Source: Beroe forskalii
Taxonomy: Eukaryota > Ctenophora > Nuda > Beroida > Beroidae
Assembly (NCBI GenBank): GCA_011033025.1
Contig: WFMF01000240.1
Coordinates: forward strand, 186,001-250,000
DNA: 64,000 nucleotides
Reading direction: 5' to 3'
Below, piece by piece: positions 10,457 through 22,478 of the stretch. Position 1 is the first letter of the stretch. Each line of letters opens with the position of its first letter. The notes under the pieces were generated by a model, which was given only the letters and a program-made list of their open reading frames with translations, was not told the DNA's origin and made no database searches. The position numbers and the translations under genes were made by a program.

Positions 10457-10888
10457 CTAGGAACTACTGACACCGGAACTATCTACATCTGGTCACGTGA
10501 CTCAGGTGATCTGCTCTGTGAGCTGAACCTCCCAGGATCCGATGATGCGCTGCTCTGTCGTGCTGTACGGACCAGGGAATCAAACACTTTCGTGTGTGTC
10601 AGCAGTGGTACCCGTCTCTACAGTCTCACTCTTTCAGCCAGTCTGGAGCAGCAGAAACTGGTGGGAGATGTTCAAACGCAAGGAAATGTTTTTGTGTGCG
10701 GCTTGTATGCTGTGTGCAGTGAGGGAGGGGTGATTTTCGTGTATAATTTGGTGTCTGAAATGTTGGCTGCAAAGTTTCATATACCGGAGATGAAGCTTGT
10801 CGATGTATGTCCTGACTATCCTGTCTTTTTGATTAGGGATGAAAAATGTCTCCGGATATGCTATTTAGAATTTGAAAATAGTAATTGA
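10457..10888 (+). CDS. C-terminal exon of a beta-propeller-like protein, family not identified
   Basis: The open frame reads GTTDTGTIYIWSRDSGDLLC, then GTRLYSLTLS, GDVQTQGNVFVCGLYAVCSE and GGVIFVYNL, ending LEFENSN with a stop at 10886-10888. Alternating hydrophobic strands with TIYIW and IFVYNL endings about 40 residues apart are typical of WD40/PQQ-type propeller blades. The only AG that can serve as acceptor close to the start of similarity is TGCTAG at 10451-10456; alternatively translation could start at the ATG at 10442. Upstream exons were not found. The frame is in a GC-richer stretch than its flanks, which supports real coding. A PQQ-type propeller (as in the AASDH tail) or a WD protein are both possible. 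Confidence 0.5.
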   Translation, partial: LGTTDTGTIYIWSRDSGDLLCELNLPGSDDALLCRAVRTRESNTFVCVSSGTRLYSLTLSASLEQQKLVGDVQTQGNVFVCGLYAVCSEGGVIFVYNLVSEMLAAKFHIPEMKLVDVCPDYPVFLIRDEKCLRICYLEFENSN

Positions 10889-11781
10889 TGATATTTCAAA
10901 CCCTCAATTTTTCAACTGTTTATTACGGTATGATTTTGTATAATTGGCGATATTGCCCAAGCCCTAAATTTGTGATATGAATGCTGATTGCAGAATATTT
11001 GAGATTCTATGATATTAACTTATTGCGTTTATTACGTTTGTTTTTTAATTAAATTATAATTGTATTAACTCATGGTATTTCAACTTTTTCCTACCAAAAT
11101 CTGACTGTTTTTATTTAACGAATTCCAATTACTGATTGCTAAAATGCCTATGATTATTTCTGCTGAAATCTCTTTTCATATCATAAATTACTATACGTCC
11201 AAGTTCAAAACAATATGAAGAATTTAGTAACGAGTAAAATTCAGACCGTGATATTAAGATGCTACACACGAGGGGCCAGTTGTGGTAGAGCCAGTTGTGA
11301 CTTTAACTAACCAAGTTAGTTGAAGTCACAACTGGCTCTACCGTTCGTAACAAATTTTTAAACGCACTGTTCCACTGCACCACAAGGAATTATTATGCAT
11401 TGCCTCGATTTATATACGGAGTTTGAGGATTATTTGAAATAGAAATGATATTTTTGTACCCCAAAATTTCGATCACCAAAATCATTTTTCCCAAATCAAA
11501 ATCTAAATTTCTACCGATTTATGCCTTTGATTAACAACGTTTGCTATCAATGTAGCTTCATATGAAATATGGAGTTTCCAGACAAATTTCAACTAGCATA
11601 TCAGTGCAAAATGGGTGATTATTTTGAATAAAAAACCCTAAAATTCTATCCTCAGAATTATTGACTATTGTACTTAACATTATTTTTCCGTAAGGTAACA
11701 GTTATTTTAACACACATCCCCATCTGAGTATGAAGATGGCGACCCAGCACCTATTGGTATCCTCGTAACACAAGATGTTCT
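10889..11781. other. Intergenic AT-rich DNA with one long hairpin
   Basis: Mostly featureless. At 11284-11342 a long hairpin is formed by GGTAGAGCCAGTTGTGACTT…AACTAA and its complement with a loop of a few bases. The 5' UTR and promoter of the ATG16L1-type gene should lie in the last few hundred bases. Confidence 0.5.
11284..11342. repeat. Long near-perfect hairpin
   Basis: About 27 bp of each arm pair, with one mismatch (GGTAGAGCCAGTTGTGAC against GTCACAACTGGCTCTACC, continuing into AACTAA/TTAGTT) and a loop of about four bases. Too short for a gene; likely the remnant of a foldback element, or a structured RNA if transcribed. Confidence 0.7.
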
Positions 11782-14700
11782 ATGGGTGAGAACTCCAAGG
11801 ACGGCAGTAACCAGCCCGCAACATGGGAGATAGTGTACGGGGGCACGTGGTCAAACGTGTTTCAGGAGAAGTTACGGGAGCGGAACACTCGCGAGATAGA
11901 GCCTTACCGAGACTTCTTCAATAACTTTGAGTATGGTTAGGGACTTCTTCAATAACTGTTAGTGTAGTAAGAGACTTCTTCAATTCTTCAATAACTGTTA
12001 GTGTTGTTAAGAACTTCTTCAATAACCGTGAGTGTTCAGTGTAGTAAAATTGTAACTGTGAATGTAGTAAGGGACTTGCGAGAATCGCACGGTTTGGGCG
12101 CGCAATTGACGGTAGGCCAGAATACCAGGTTTGGCGTCTGGTGATACACGCTTGTCTATCAGCTTCTAAAATGATATATATTGTTGAGAATACATTAAAA
12201 ACTTCATGATACTGGTTTATGATGGACAATTGTTTTTGCTTATTCTCCCTATTGATAACTTCAATATCAATTTCTTCAAATTGTTGCAAAGATGATTTAA
12301 ATGGAAATCCTCATCAGTTGCTGTGCTTTACGGGACGCTTGATCAGTACTGTGGGAAGATTAAAAAGCTTGACTATGAGAACCTGAAGAGACAAGAAGAC
12401 ATAAAAACCATCATCAACGACCCTGGACAAAGTTTGACGGAGAATGACAAGAACTTCCTTTCCTTGCAACAGGTACATGGTTCATGTATATAGTTTATAC
12501 ACGTGTTACATACATTCATTGTATACATTGTATACATTGTATACATTGTATACATTGTATACATTGTATACATTGTATACATTTTTCGAAAGAAATCCCC
12601 ATATTTTTCGTTCCCAAAAAATTTCAAAAAAATGACGTCATCATCATACGTTAACATGTGTAATATTCCCACAAATATACCGAAATTTCGATCCCCGGAA
12701 TTACAGTATCGTTCCATGTTAATTTAATTCGTAAGGTAGGTTTCACTTTGAGTTCATTAATTCGGAATTCACATCGCACTTCAGGAAAACATCCAGCTGT
12801 TATTAATACCCCTCACTTCAGGAAAACATCCAGTTGCTGCGCCAGAACGAGACGACCCAGAAGGAGATGCTCCGTGTGCAGATGAGACTGAGGGAGGTCG
12901 CCAAGAAGGACATGCAGATTGTGGAGTTGGAGGAGAGGTGCCACAGACTCGACCAGGAGAACGGTACGGTGTCATGTTATTGATATATAGGTGCCACAGA
13001 CTCGACCAGGAGAACGGTACGGTGTCATTTTATTGATGTAGGTGCCACAGGCTCGACCAACAGATCGGTACGGTGTCATTTTATTGATATAGATGCCACA
13101 GACTCGACCAGGAGAACGGTACGGTGTCATTTTATTGATATAGGTGCCACAGACTCGACCAGGAGAACGGTACGGTGTCATTTTATTGATATAGGTGCCA
13201 CAGACTCGACCAGGAGAACGGTACGGTGTCATTTTATTGATATAGGTGCCACAGACTCGACCAGGAGAACGGTACGGTGTCATTTTATTGATATAGGTGC
13301 CACAGACTCGACCAGGAGAACGGTACGGTGTCATTTTATTGATATAGGTGCCACAGACTCGACCAGCAGAACGGTACGGTGTCATTTTATTGATATAGGT
13401 GCCACAGACTCGACCAGCAGAACGGTACGGTGTCATTTTATTGATATAGGTGCCACATACTCGACCAGCGGACGGTACGGTGTCATTTTATTGATATAGG
13501 TGCCACAGACTCGGCCAGGAGAACGGTACGGTGTCATTTTATTGATATAGGTGCCACAGACTCGACCAGGAGGACGGTACGGTGTCATTTTATTGATATA
13601 GATGCCACAGACTCGACCAGGATAACGGTACGGTGTCGTTTTATTGATATAGGCTCCACAGACTCGACCAGGAGAACGGTACGGTGTCATTTTATTGATA
13701 TAGGTGCCACAGACTCGACCAGGATAACGGTACGGTGTCATTTTATTGATATAGGTGCCACAGACTCGACCAGGAGAACGGTACGGTGTTATTTTATTGA
13801 TATAGGTGCCACAGACTCGACCAGAAGAACGGTACGGTGTCATTTTATTGATATAGGTGCCACAGACTCGACCAGGAGAACGGTACGGTGTCATTTTATT
13901 GATATAGGTGCCACAGACCAGGAGAACGGTACGGTGTCATTTTATTGATATAGGTGCCACAGACTCGACCAGGAGAACGGTACGGTGTCATTTCATTGAT
14001 ATAGGTGCCACAGACTCGACCAGAACGGTACGGTGTCATTTTATTGATATAGGTGCCACAGACTCGACCAGGAGAACGGTACGGTGTCATTTTATTGATA
14101 TAGGTGCCACAGACTCGACCAGCAGAACGGTACGGTGTCATTTTATTGATATAGGTGCCACAGACTCGACCAGGAGAACGGTACGGTGTCATTTTATTGA
14201 TATAGGTGCCACAGACTCGACCAGGAGAACGGTACGGTGTCATTTTATTGATATAGGTGCCACAGACTCGACCAGGAGAACGGTACGGTGTCATTTTATT
14301 GATATAGGTGCCACAGACTCGACCAGGAGAACGGTACGGTGTCATTTTATTGATATAGGTGCCACATACTCGACCAGCGGACGGTACGGTGTCATTTTAT
14401 TGATATAGGTGCCACAGACTCGACCAGCAGAACGGTACGGTGTCAGATACGGTGTCATTTCTTGATAGACTGCCACAGACCACCAGGATAACGGTACGGT
14501 GTCCCACAGACTCGACCAGGAGAACGGTACGGTGTCATTTTATTGATATAGGTGCCACAGACTCGACCAGGAGAACGGTACGGTGTCATTTTATTGATAT
14601 AGGTGCCACAGACTCGACCAGCAGAACGGTACGGTGTCATTTTATTGATATAGGTGCCACAGACTCGACCAGGAGAACGGTACGGTGTCATTTTTATTGA

Positions 14701-17700
14701 TACGGAGAACGGTACGGTGTCATTTTATTGTGTCGGTACGGTGTCATTTTATTGATATAGGTGCCACAGACTCGACCAGGAGAACGGTACGGTGGTGTCA
14801 TTTTATTGATATAGGTGCCATACAGACTCTCGACCAGGAGAACGGTACGGTGTCATTTTATTGATATAGGTGCCACAGACTCGACCAGGAGAACGGTACG
14901 GTGTCATTTTATTGATATAGGTGCCACAGACTCGACCAGGAGAACGGTACGGTGTCATTTTATTGATATAGGTGCCACAGACTCGACCAGGAGAACGGTA
15001 CGGTGTCATTTTATTGATATAGGTGCCACAGACTCGACCAGGAGAACGGTACGGTGTCATTTTATTGATATAGGTGCCACAGACTCGACCAGGAGAACGG
15101 TACGGTGTCATTTTATTGATATAGGTGCCACAGACTCGACCAGGAGAACGGTACGGTGTCATTTTATTGATATAGGTGCCACAGACTCGACCAGGAGAAC
15201 GGTACGGTGTCATTTTAGTATTGAGGTGCGACCAGGAGACTCATTTTTATTGATATAGCAGAACGGTGTCATTTATGGTGTCATTTTATTGATATAGGTG
15301 CCACAGACTCGACCAGGAGAACGGTACGGTGTCATTTTATTGATATAGGTGCCACAGACTCGACCAGGAGAACGGTACGGTGTCATTTTATTGATATAGG
15401 TGCCACAGACTCGACCAGGAGAACGGTACGGTGTCATTTTATTGATATAGGTGCTACAGACTCGACCAGCAGAACGGTACGGTGTCATTTTATTGATATA
15501 GGTGCCACAGACTCGACCAGGAGAACGGTACGGTGTCATTTTATTGATATAGGTGCCACAGACTCGACCAGGAGAACGGTACGGTGTCATTTTATTGATA
15601 TAGGTGCCACAGACTCGACCAGGAGAACGGTACGGTGTCATTTTATTGATATAGGTGCCACAGACTCGACCAGGAGAACGGTACGGTGTCATTTTATTGA
15701 TATAGGTGCCACAGACTCGACCAGGAGAACGGTACGGTGTCATTTTATTGATATAGGTGCCACAGACTCCTTAGGTGTCATTTTATTGATATAGGTGCCA
15801 CAGACTCGACCAGTAGAACGGTACGGTGTCATTTTATTGATATAGGTGCCACAGACTCGACCAGGGTACGGTGTCATTTTATTGATATAGGTGCCACAGA
15901 CTCGACCAGGAGAACGGTACGGTGTCATTTTATTGATATAGGTGCCACAGACTCGACCAGGAGAACGGTACGGTGTCATTTTATTGATATAGGTGCCACA
16001 GACTCGACCAGGAGAACGGTACGGTGTCATTTTATTGATATAGGTGCCACAGACTCGACCAGGAGAACGGTACGGTGTCATTTTATTGATATAGGTGCCA
16101 CAGACTCGACCAGGAGAACGGTACGGTGTCATTTTATTGATATAGGTGCACAGACTCGACCAGGGAGAACGGTACGGTGTCATTTATTGATATAGGTGAC
16201 TCGATAAGGAGAACGGTACGGTGTCATTTTATTGATATAGTGCTACCCTGAACTCGACCAGACAAAACTTGTCGGTGTCATTTTATTGATATAGGTGCCA
16301 CAGACTCGACCAGAACGGTACGGTGTCATTTTATTGATAGGTTACAGACTCGACCAGGAGAACGGTACGGTGTCATTTTATTGATATAGGTGCCACAGAC
16401 TCGACCAGGAGAACGGTACGGTGTCATTTTATTGATATAGGTGCCACAGACTCGACCAGGAGAACGGTACGGTGTCATTTTATTGATATAGGTGCCACAG
16501 ACTCGACCAGGAGAACGGTACGGTGTCATTTTATTGATATAGGTGCCACAGACTCGACCAGGGAGAACGGTACGGTGTCATTTTATTGATATAGGTGCCA
16601 CAGACTCGACCAGGAGAACGGTACGGTGTCATTTTATTGATATAGGTGCCACAGACTCGACCAGGAGAACGGTACGGTGTCATTTTATTGATATAGGTGC
16701 CACAGACTCGACCAGGAGAACGGTACGGTGTCATTTTATTGATATAGGTTGATATAGGTGTCATTTTACAGACTCGACCAGGAGAACGGTACGGTGTCAT
16801 TTTATTGATATAGGTGCCACAGACTCGACCAGGAGAACGGTACGGTGTCATTTTATTGATATAGGTGCACAGACTCGACCAGGAGAACGGTACGGTGTCA
16901 TTTTATTGATATAGGTGCCACAGACTCGACCAGGAGAACGGTACGGTGTCATTTTATTGATATAGGTGCCACAGACTCGACCAGGAGAACGGTACGGTGT
17001 CATTTTATTGATATAGGTGCCACAGACTCGACCAGGAGAACGGTACGGTGTCATTTTATTGATACATTTTACTGACCAGGAGAACGGCCGGTGTCATTTT
17101 ATTGATATACTCGACCAGCTGAACGGTACGGTGTCATTTTATTGGTATAGGTGCCACAGACCCGACCAGGAGAACGGTACGGTGTCATTTTATTGATATA
17201 GGTGCCACAGACTCGACCAGTAGAACGGTACGGTGTCACTTCATTGATATAAAATACAAACTGACAACACTATAAGACTATACTCCTAATTACAGGAATT
17301 CTAAAAGACGAACTGACAAAACTACTCCTAATTACAGGTATACTAAAAGACGAACTGACAACACTTTACTCCTAATTTCAGGTATACTAAAAGACGAACT
17401 GACAGCACCACTCCTAATTACAGGTATACTAAAAGACGAACTGACGACCCTGCACCTAATGTACAAGAAGCTAGAAGAGGACAACAGGAAGCTGGGCTTT
17501 GAGAACACCCAGATGTTGGAGAAGATCCTCCTTCATAAGAAAGAGGAAGTGGACATGGTGAACATGCACAACGAAACCATGAAGAAGTGAGTTGATCCTT
17601 ACCCTGACTCTGACCCTAACCCTAAACCATGAAGAAGTGAGTTGATCCTTACTTTAACCTTGACCCAGCCCTTATCAATTTATCATTTTTACAGAAAATT

Positions 17701-20700
17701 TTTCTTGTGTTTCTAGTTAATAGTTAAGTAGTTACTTATAAGCTATAAGAGTATAAGTTATTAAAGTTAGCTGTTTGGTAAGTTATTAGACGTCCACTAT
17801 GATGATAGAGTTAGTGGAAGTTTACAAAATGTGTCGGGCTTTTTGGTTTTTTGGATGAGTGGAAGCTACCGAGAACTAAGTACTACCGCTAACGGTTTTA
17901 GTTTCCATGTGGTTCCCACTAACAGAGACCTTTACCAGGCTCAAAGAACATCACATGTTTTACGAACTGGAGAGTGCTCGGAGGGAGGAAAGCATCTCAC
18001 CAGAAGCCTCGTGAGTGCTTGTTCGTTCATTGCATGAGCCCTACTTATGTTATTTGAGCGGAGGTCGTACAATTCGTACTTGGTTGAAGCTACAAGATGG
18101 TGATCTCATTGAGTTTACCAATGGAATGGAAATTCATGGTCACCATCCAAATGTTTTTACCAATAGATGTATAGACTTTTGAAATCATATCGAGTTGCTT
18201 CCGGTCATTGGTTTTAGTTGTTATGCCCGATTCCAAGCCATATCATGCTATACTTAATACAGTTTTATAACTTGAAACTTTATTCATAACCATAAAAGCT
18301 CTTGCGTTAAAAACTTGGTCCATTAAAATTGAGGCACGATCATTTTCTTAATTGATTAGCCAATGTTCAATATTTGTGTAAGTCCGGATTTCTGAAAATA
18401 GTAGTTTTCTCTGGGTGAAGAATGATCCATGTTCATTGCCAAGTTATTGAAACTGGACACGGTTTAAGGTTACCCCAGCCCAAATTGCGTGAACTCGTAG
18501 GCGTGGAATAATTTGTAGTATTGCACATAAGCTAATAAACTTTGATTAATTATGGCCTGGTATGGTCATGACGCTAATAAAAAGTATTGCACTCGGCTTC
18601 GCTTCGTGCAACTATTTGCTATTATTAAGTTATTCATATTGCCCTCAGTGCATCCTAAGCCATTAATTACCCTATTACCCCTATTAATTTCCTTTTGCTT
18701 CTCCGCTGTTATTAACATTCATTTCAGACTGTCGTTTTTGTTTAGTGTCAATAATGACACACTTCAAAGGTCCTTTGACGGCACTAGATCATTAAGGTAG
18801 CAATGTATAGATGGGTCAGATCGGTGTGGTTTCTACCAGTGTAACATTGTGTTCTGTAATGAAAATATTCATGTTCTCCTACGATCTCCTACGTATCATG
18901 TCAATCAACTGTAGAAATTACTGATTTCGATGGATTGATAAAATGAGTTGATTATTTCATGGAAACGCCTAGTATCTACAAAAAATTACGAAAAATTCAA
19001 CATACATTGGGTATGTAATGCGCAAACGAAAGTTCACAAAAATGGTCTTTCATAAGGCAAATAATTTCAACTTTACAACCTCCTTACAAGTCTAGGATCC
19101 TGCAATTTCAAGTCGTTAGTTTTGAATAAATCTTTCTAAATACGTAATTAACTAAATAAGTTTCAAACGCGTAACTTATTACGTTATCAGACATCAGAAA
19201 GAGTTGTACACTAAGACACATATCCTTCTCGTTCTATCTTTCTATACCAGCGACTCATTTAGAATAAGCGGTACGAATGCGCAGCCGGCTGGGCGCCCGA
19301 CCAGTGGATTATTTTCACGGTTATTCCGTAATAAAACCGAATCTGAATGTGAAGATCAAGATTCACGGATCAGTGCGTAAGTGCGTGCATGTATGACATC
19401 TTACAGCAATTTGCTCATTGCTTACAACCTAAAGCCTGAAGAGTAAAAAGCACTCATAAGTCTTTATGTGATTTCTGCAACTGCTGATCCTTGCTGCATT
19501 GCAATCTAGTTCGTGTTGTGTACTGTACTTCAAATGATAATATGATAAAAGTATTTTTGATTTCACTAATGTGCTTGAGTGAGAATCATTATTTCATAGC
19601 ATGTGCTGATTCGCAATGATTATTCGTTCAGCTGACGATTTCATTATTTGAGACTATTTATATAGTTTGATAGTATTTAGTGATGATGAAATTTAATTCA
19701 ATCTCTTCCATGTAATGAGTTAGTGGATGACAATGATTTAGTGAATTGACAAACTGACAATAATACCAAGTGAGGAAGTGAAGTGATTCAAGTTTCCAGT
19801 TTTTAGTATGTTTTACATTTCAGATCTAACTCTAGATGCAGATTAAACTCTGGCCCTGCAATTATTCCTTCTCACGTTTCTGAGAAAATGGTATGTTAAT
19901 TGACGTTAATTGACGAGGATTTCATTGATGCTTTGACACATGGTGCACATAGTAAGATTTTAATATGATTCATGTGGCGGAACAGGAACCGTACAGGAAC
20001 AGGAACCGCAAGTCTAGGATCTTTTGTATGATTGTTCCATTCCCCAGGATGCGCATTCCAGTGAGCTGTACTCGTTAGCGTTCAGCTACCAGGGTACCAT
20101 GTTTGCTACTGGGGGAGCAGACAAGGCAGTGCATCTCTGGAAGTCTACAAATCGTGAGTACTTTCATGGTGCCCTACTTTACTGCTTTATGCAGTTTCTT
20201 GTCTGAATTATGCATCCTGAATCCGTGCTACCACCATTCTACAAGGCATTTGTTTCTTGACTTTCATCGAAACTTTTATCAAAACAAAACAGAATGATTG
20301 TAATAATTTAATAAGTTTATGCGTTTCCTTCTTCAGTTCCAGGTGTCCAGAAGATAGGGACATTGAGCGGTTCTACTGCTGGAATAATGAGCATTGATAT
20401 CGACGAAAGGGTAAGATTACTTTCCATTTGACACCAGTTACCAGTGCTTTGGACTATGATACCAGTGCTCCTGACGATATTTTATACCACGCTTCTTTGA
20501 CCAATCCACGCTTTCTTTTCACTTATACATAAGACCTCTTTCCCCTGACACCAGTATGTAATACCACGCTTCTTTGACACCAGCACGTCAGCCCCAATAT
20601 CACCAGTTCTCGCTATTTAGCTAGAGCATTTTAATCTCTTGTGCCACGTCGGCCTCTCTAACTCCACTGCTGTGGTACTGGTGTTGCTGCGCGCGACGCC

Positions 20701-22478
20701 ATTATGGAAAATTAACGTTGTGAGGCGCGGCGACATTTCCATAATACGGGAGCATTTGATACACGAGCGTTTACGTTGTGTTTTTGTAGAATTATTGCTT
20801 TATTCGATGAGTTAAGGATGCTTACGTGGTTGCCGTAATCCCATTCTTAAATTTCAAGTGTCTCATTTTAATCAATTACTTCATGTCACAAGGTACACCC
20901 TTTAAATTCAGCTTTTAAACAATTTCAAACCATCTAATTCTTTCTCGGTGTCAAAAATCCCTACAATTTCAGGATCAATACGTTGTCGCTGGGTCCAATG
21001 ACTCGGCAGTTCGAGTATGGCAAGTGGCAGGTAGCCAAGTCAGGTCTACTTTCAATGGCCATGATAACAAGATCTACGCAGTGAAGTTCTATAACCACTC
21101 TCAGAGACTGGTTTCTGGGAGCCACGACCGAACTCTTCGACTGTGGGACGTCAAAAGCAGTAAAAGTGAGTACGATTCCCTGAACCTAATCCAAGCACAA
21201 CATGATGTACATGTAGATGCTTATGGGGGCTTATGTCTGCTCGCCTTCCGTACTTATGCTTTTCAAGGATCGTGGATTCTTCGTATCATACTGATGTGAA
21301 AACTCATCTATTGCTATGAACTATTGCTTCCCATATTCTACTTGAAAACAAGTGATAATTTCAATCTGTGATAATTTCAATCTCTTCAGATATACGGACG
21401 ATATTTGCTAGATCTAGCTGTCACGATTTGGCTGTTCTGAGTGAAACAGGGTCAGTACCAATTGACTTTTTTGGCTTTTTTCCATTTATGTGGATGGATC
21501 CTGTTTCATTCAGGAAAAATTTCTCAAGGCTACATACAGACAACGTTCAAAAAGAAAAGTGATTTTGCGAATTTCAGCTGAAACTACTGTAAAATTGCAA
21601 TCGTTCAAATGCTCATAACTTTTGATACGATTGGCCGATTCTAAAAACTCAAAAAGCATTAGAACCGAGAAAGTCTGAATTTTCTAATGATATCAGAAAC
21701 AATCAAGGTGCTGCTATTTTTCAGTTCCACGCAGTGATCGCTCAAAGTTGAAATTTACTGCGGTAAAAACAGCCAAAAAACCGAAATCACTTTTCTTTTT
21801 GAACATTGACTGTACGTACTGTAACGGAATATACGCTAACTCAATCAAGTACAAAATTATTTTCACATATTATATTTGTCTTCATTTCCAGCACGAGTAT
21901 TGTAAGTGGTCATTTCGACAAAAGGTTGCGGTTTTGGGATGAAAGACAGGACACTTCGTCCCATGAGATGCTGTTGGAAGGCCGGATTACCAGCGTGGAT
22001 CTCAGTTTCTGCGGGAAGTTCCTCGCTTGCAGCTGCAAGGTAATACACCCATTCAGTTATGATGAATTAAATTGCTTGGCGAATTTTACATTTTCAAAAA
22101 AAACTTTTTGGTAAATTCCCCGTGTTTTCTCATACACGTTCTTCAGTTCTTCTTCCCATTGAAATGACCTCTTTTCAGGATGCCTCTGCGATCAAGTTCA
22201 TTGATCTGAAGCTAAACCAAGCCATAGCCACTTTCACCGCTGAAGGGCTGCGTATGGGCGAGCACACGCGCTGTTCGTTCAGCCCTGATGGGCAATACAT
22301 TGCGGTAGGATCAACAGACGGAAATATATTCGTGTGGAACACTCGGACTCTTAAACGGGAAGAAACTACCAGACAACACACTTCTGCTGTGCCTGTTGTG
22401 AAGTGGCACCCTTTGGGGCAGTCTTTCGTCAGCCTTGAGAAGAATAAGAAGTTCTTTGTGTGGACTGATACTCCATGA
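11782..22478 (+). CDS. ATG16L1: Autophagy protein ATG16L1 homologue, about twelve exons
   Basis: Adaptor that binds ATG5 through its N-terminus, dimerises by coiled coil and carries a C-terminal WD40 propeller; with ATG12-ATG5 it directs LC3/ATG8 lipidation at membranes. Exons: 11782-11935, 12318-12472, 12822-12963, 17424-17586, 17926-18010, 19824-19890, 20048-20153, 20337-20410, 20973-21165, 21390-21450, 21892-22039, 22179-22478. N-terminus: WEIVYGGTWSNVFQEKLRER…PYRDFFNN (ATG5-binding helix type), then long coiled coil (LDQYCGKIKKL, MRLREVAKKDMQIVELEERC, LTTLHLMYKKLEEDNRKLG). WD40 part: DAHSSELYSLAFS, GTLSGSTAGIMSI, VAGSNDSAVRVW, SGSHDRTLRLWD, SGHFDKRLRFWD, GSTDGNIFVWN; it matches human ATG16L1 blade by blade. 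Phases agree at every joint except exon 4 (ends phase 2) to exon 5 (needs phase 1), so a tiny exon or one-base error lies between 17587 and 17925. Stop 22476-22478; AATAAA near 22619. Confidence 0.93.
11921..12040. repeat. Exon 1 donor-junction repeat of the ATG16L1 gene (4 copies)
   Basis: The end of exon 1, GACTTCTTCAATAAC plus donor-like DNA, is followed by further copies starting at about 11942, 11973 and 12011. Copies 2-3 read AATAACTGTTAGTGT, a better donor than the first (TATG|GTTAGG). The first donor keeps phase 1 and is the one used in the gene model. Confidence 0.75.
12515..12583. repeat. 9-bp microsatellite (ATTGTATAC)n in intron 2
   Basis: About seven to eight perfect copies of a 9-bp unit that contains the palindrome TGTATACA. 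It is open in several frames because 9 is a multiple of three; these translations are artefacts. Confidence 0.9.
12779..12833. repeat. Exon 3 acceptor-junction duplication (2 copies)
   Basis: CACTTCAG|GAAAACATCCAG occurs twice about 41 bp apart (exon edge at 12785 and 12822). Only the second copy continues into the coiled-coil coding sequence, so the first is a decoy acceptor. Confidence 0.8.
12938..17250. repeat. 51-bp minisatellite made of the exon 3 end plus donor site (about 80 or more copies)
   Basis: The unit is the last 26 nt of exon 3 (GTGCCACAGACTC…GAGAACG) followed by 25 nt that begin with the donor GTACGG and end in TTGATATAG. The first copy is the true exon end (12938-12963). Copies are nearly identical. 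Common variants are GGAG/GCAG and CATTTTATT/CATTTCATT. Broken or fused units occur near 14440-14520, 14695-14760, 15215-15290, 15765-15790, 16185-16340, 16735-16770 and 17055-17120. Because the unit is 17 codons long, long open frames run on both strands (ATDSTRRTVRCHFIDIG and its antisense); these are not proteins. In the exon's own frame each unit has a TGA. Confidence 0.95.
17251..17450. repeat. Exon 4 acceptor-junction repeat (4-5 copies)
   Basis: CTCCTAATTACAG|GTATACTAAAAGACGAACTG is repeated with units of 42-44 bp, the acceptor AGs falling near 17295, 17337, 17381 and 17423. The last copy runs on into the coiled coil. The copy before it is exactly 42 bp and stop-free, so using its acceptor would add 14 residues in frame. 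Confidence 0.85.
17574..17655. repeat. Exon 4 donor-junction duplication (2 copies)
   Basis: AAACCATGAAGAA|GTGAGTTGATCC occurs at 17574 and again 50 bp downstream at 17624. The spacer is CCCTAA-like. Reading through the first donor gives an immediate TGA, so the first donor is the functional one. Confidence 0.85.
18011..19823. other. ATG16L1 intron between exon 5 and exon 6
   Basis: AT-rich intron DNA. A small hairpin with arms TTGCAC/GTGCAA around a loop of CGGCTTCG type lies near 18587-18611, resembling the loops of the 54.8-kb hairpin chain. The 82-residue open frame at 18552-18800 is not recognisable. Confidence 0.5.

Noticed and set aside
12972-17054. Many 60-166 residue open frames with repeated MTPYRSPGRVCGTYINK or ATDSTRRTVRCHFIDIG
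   Set aside because: The repeat unit is 51 bp (17 codons), so stop-free frames on both strands repeat automatically. They follow the minisatellite and break wherever units are damaged; no start context or codon signal supports a protein.
12938-17250. Possible CRISPR array
   Set aside because: Repeats are adjacent and whole units are nearly identical, with no unique spacers; it is an exon-derived minisatellite in an animal gene.
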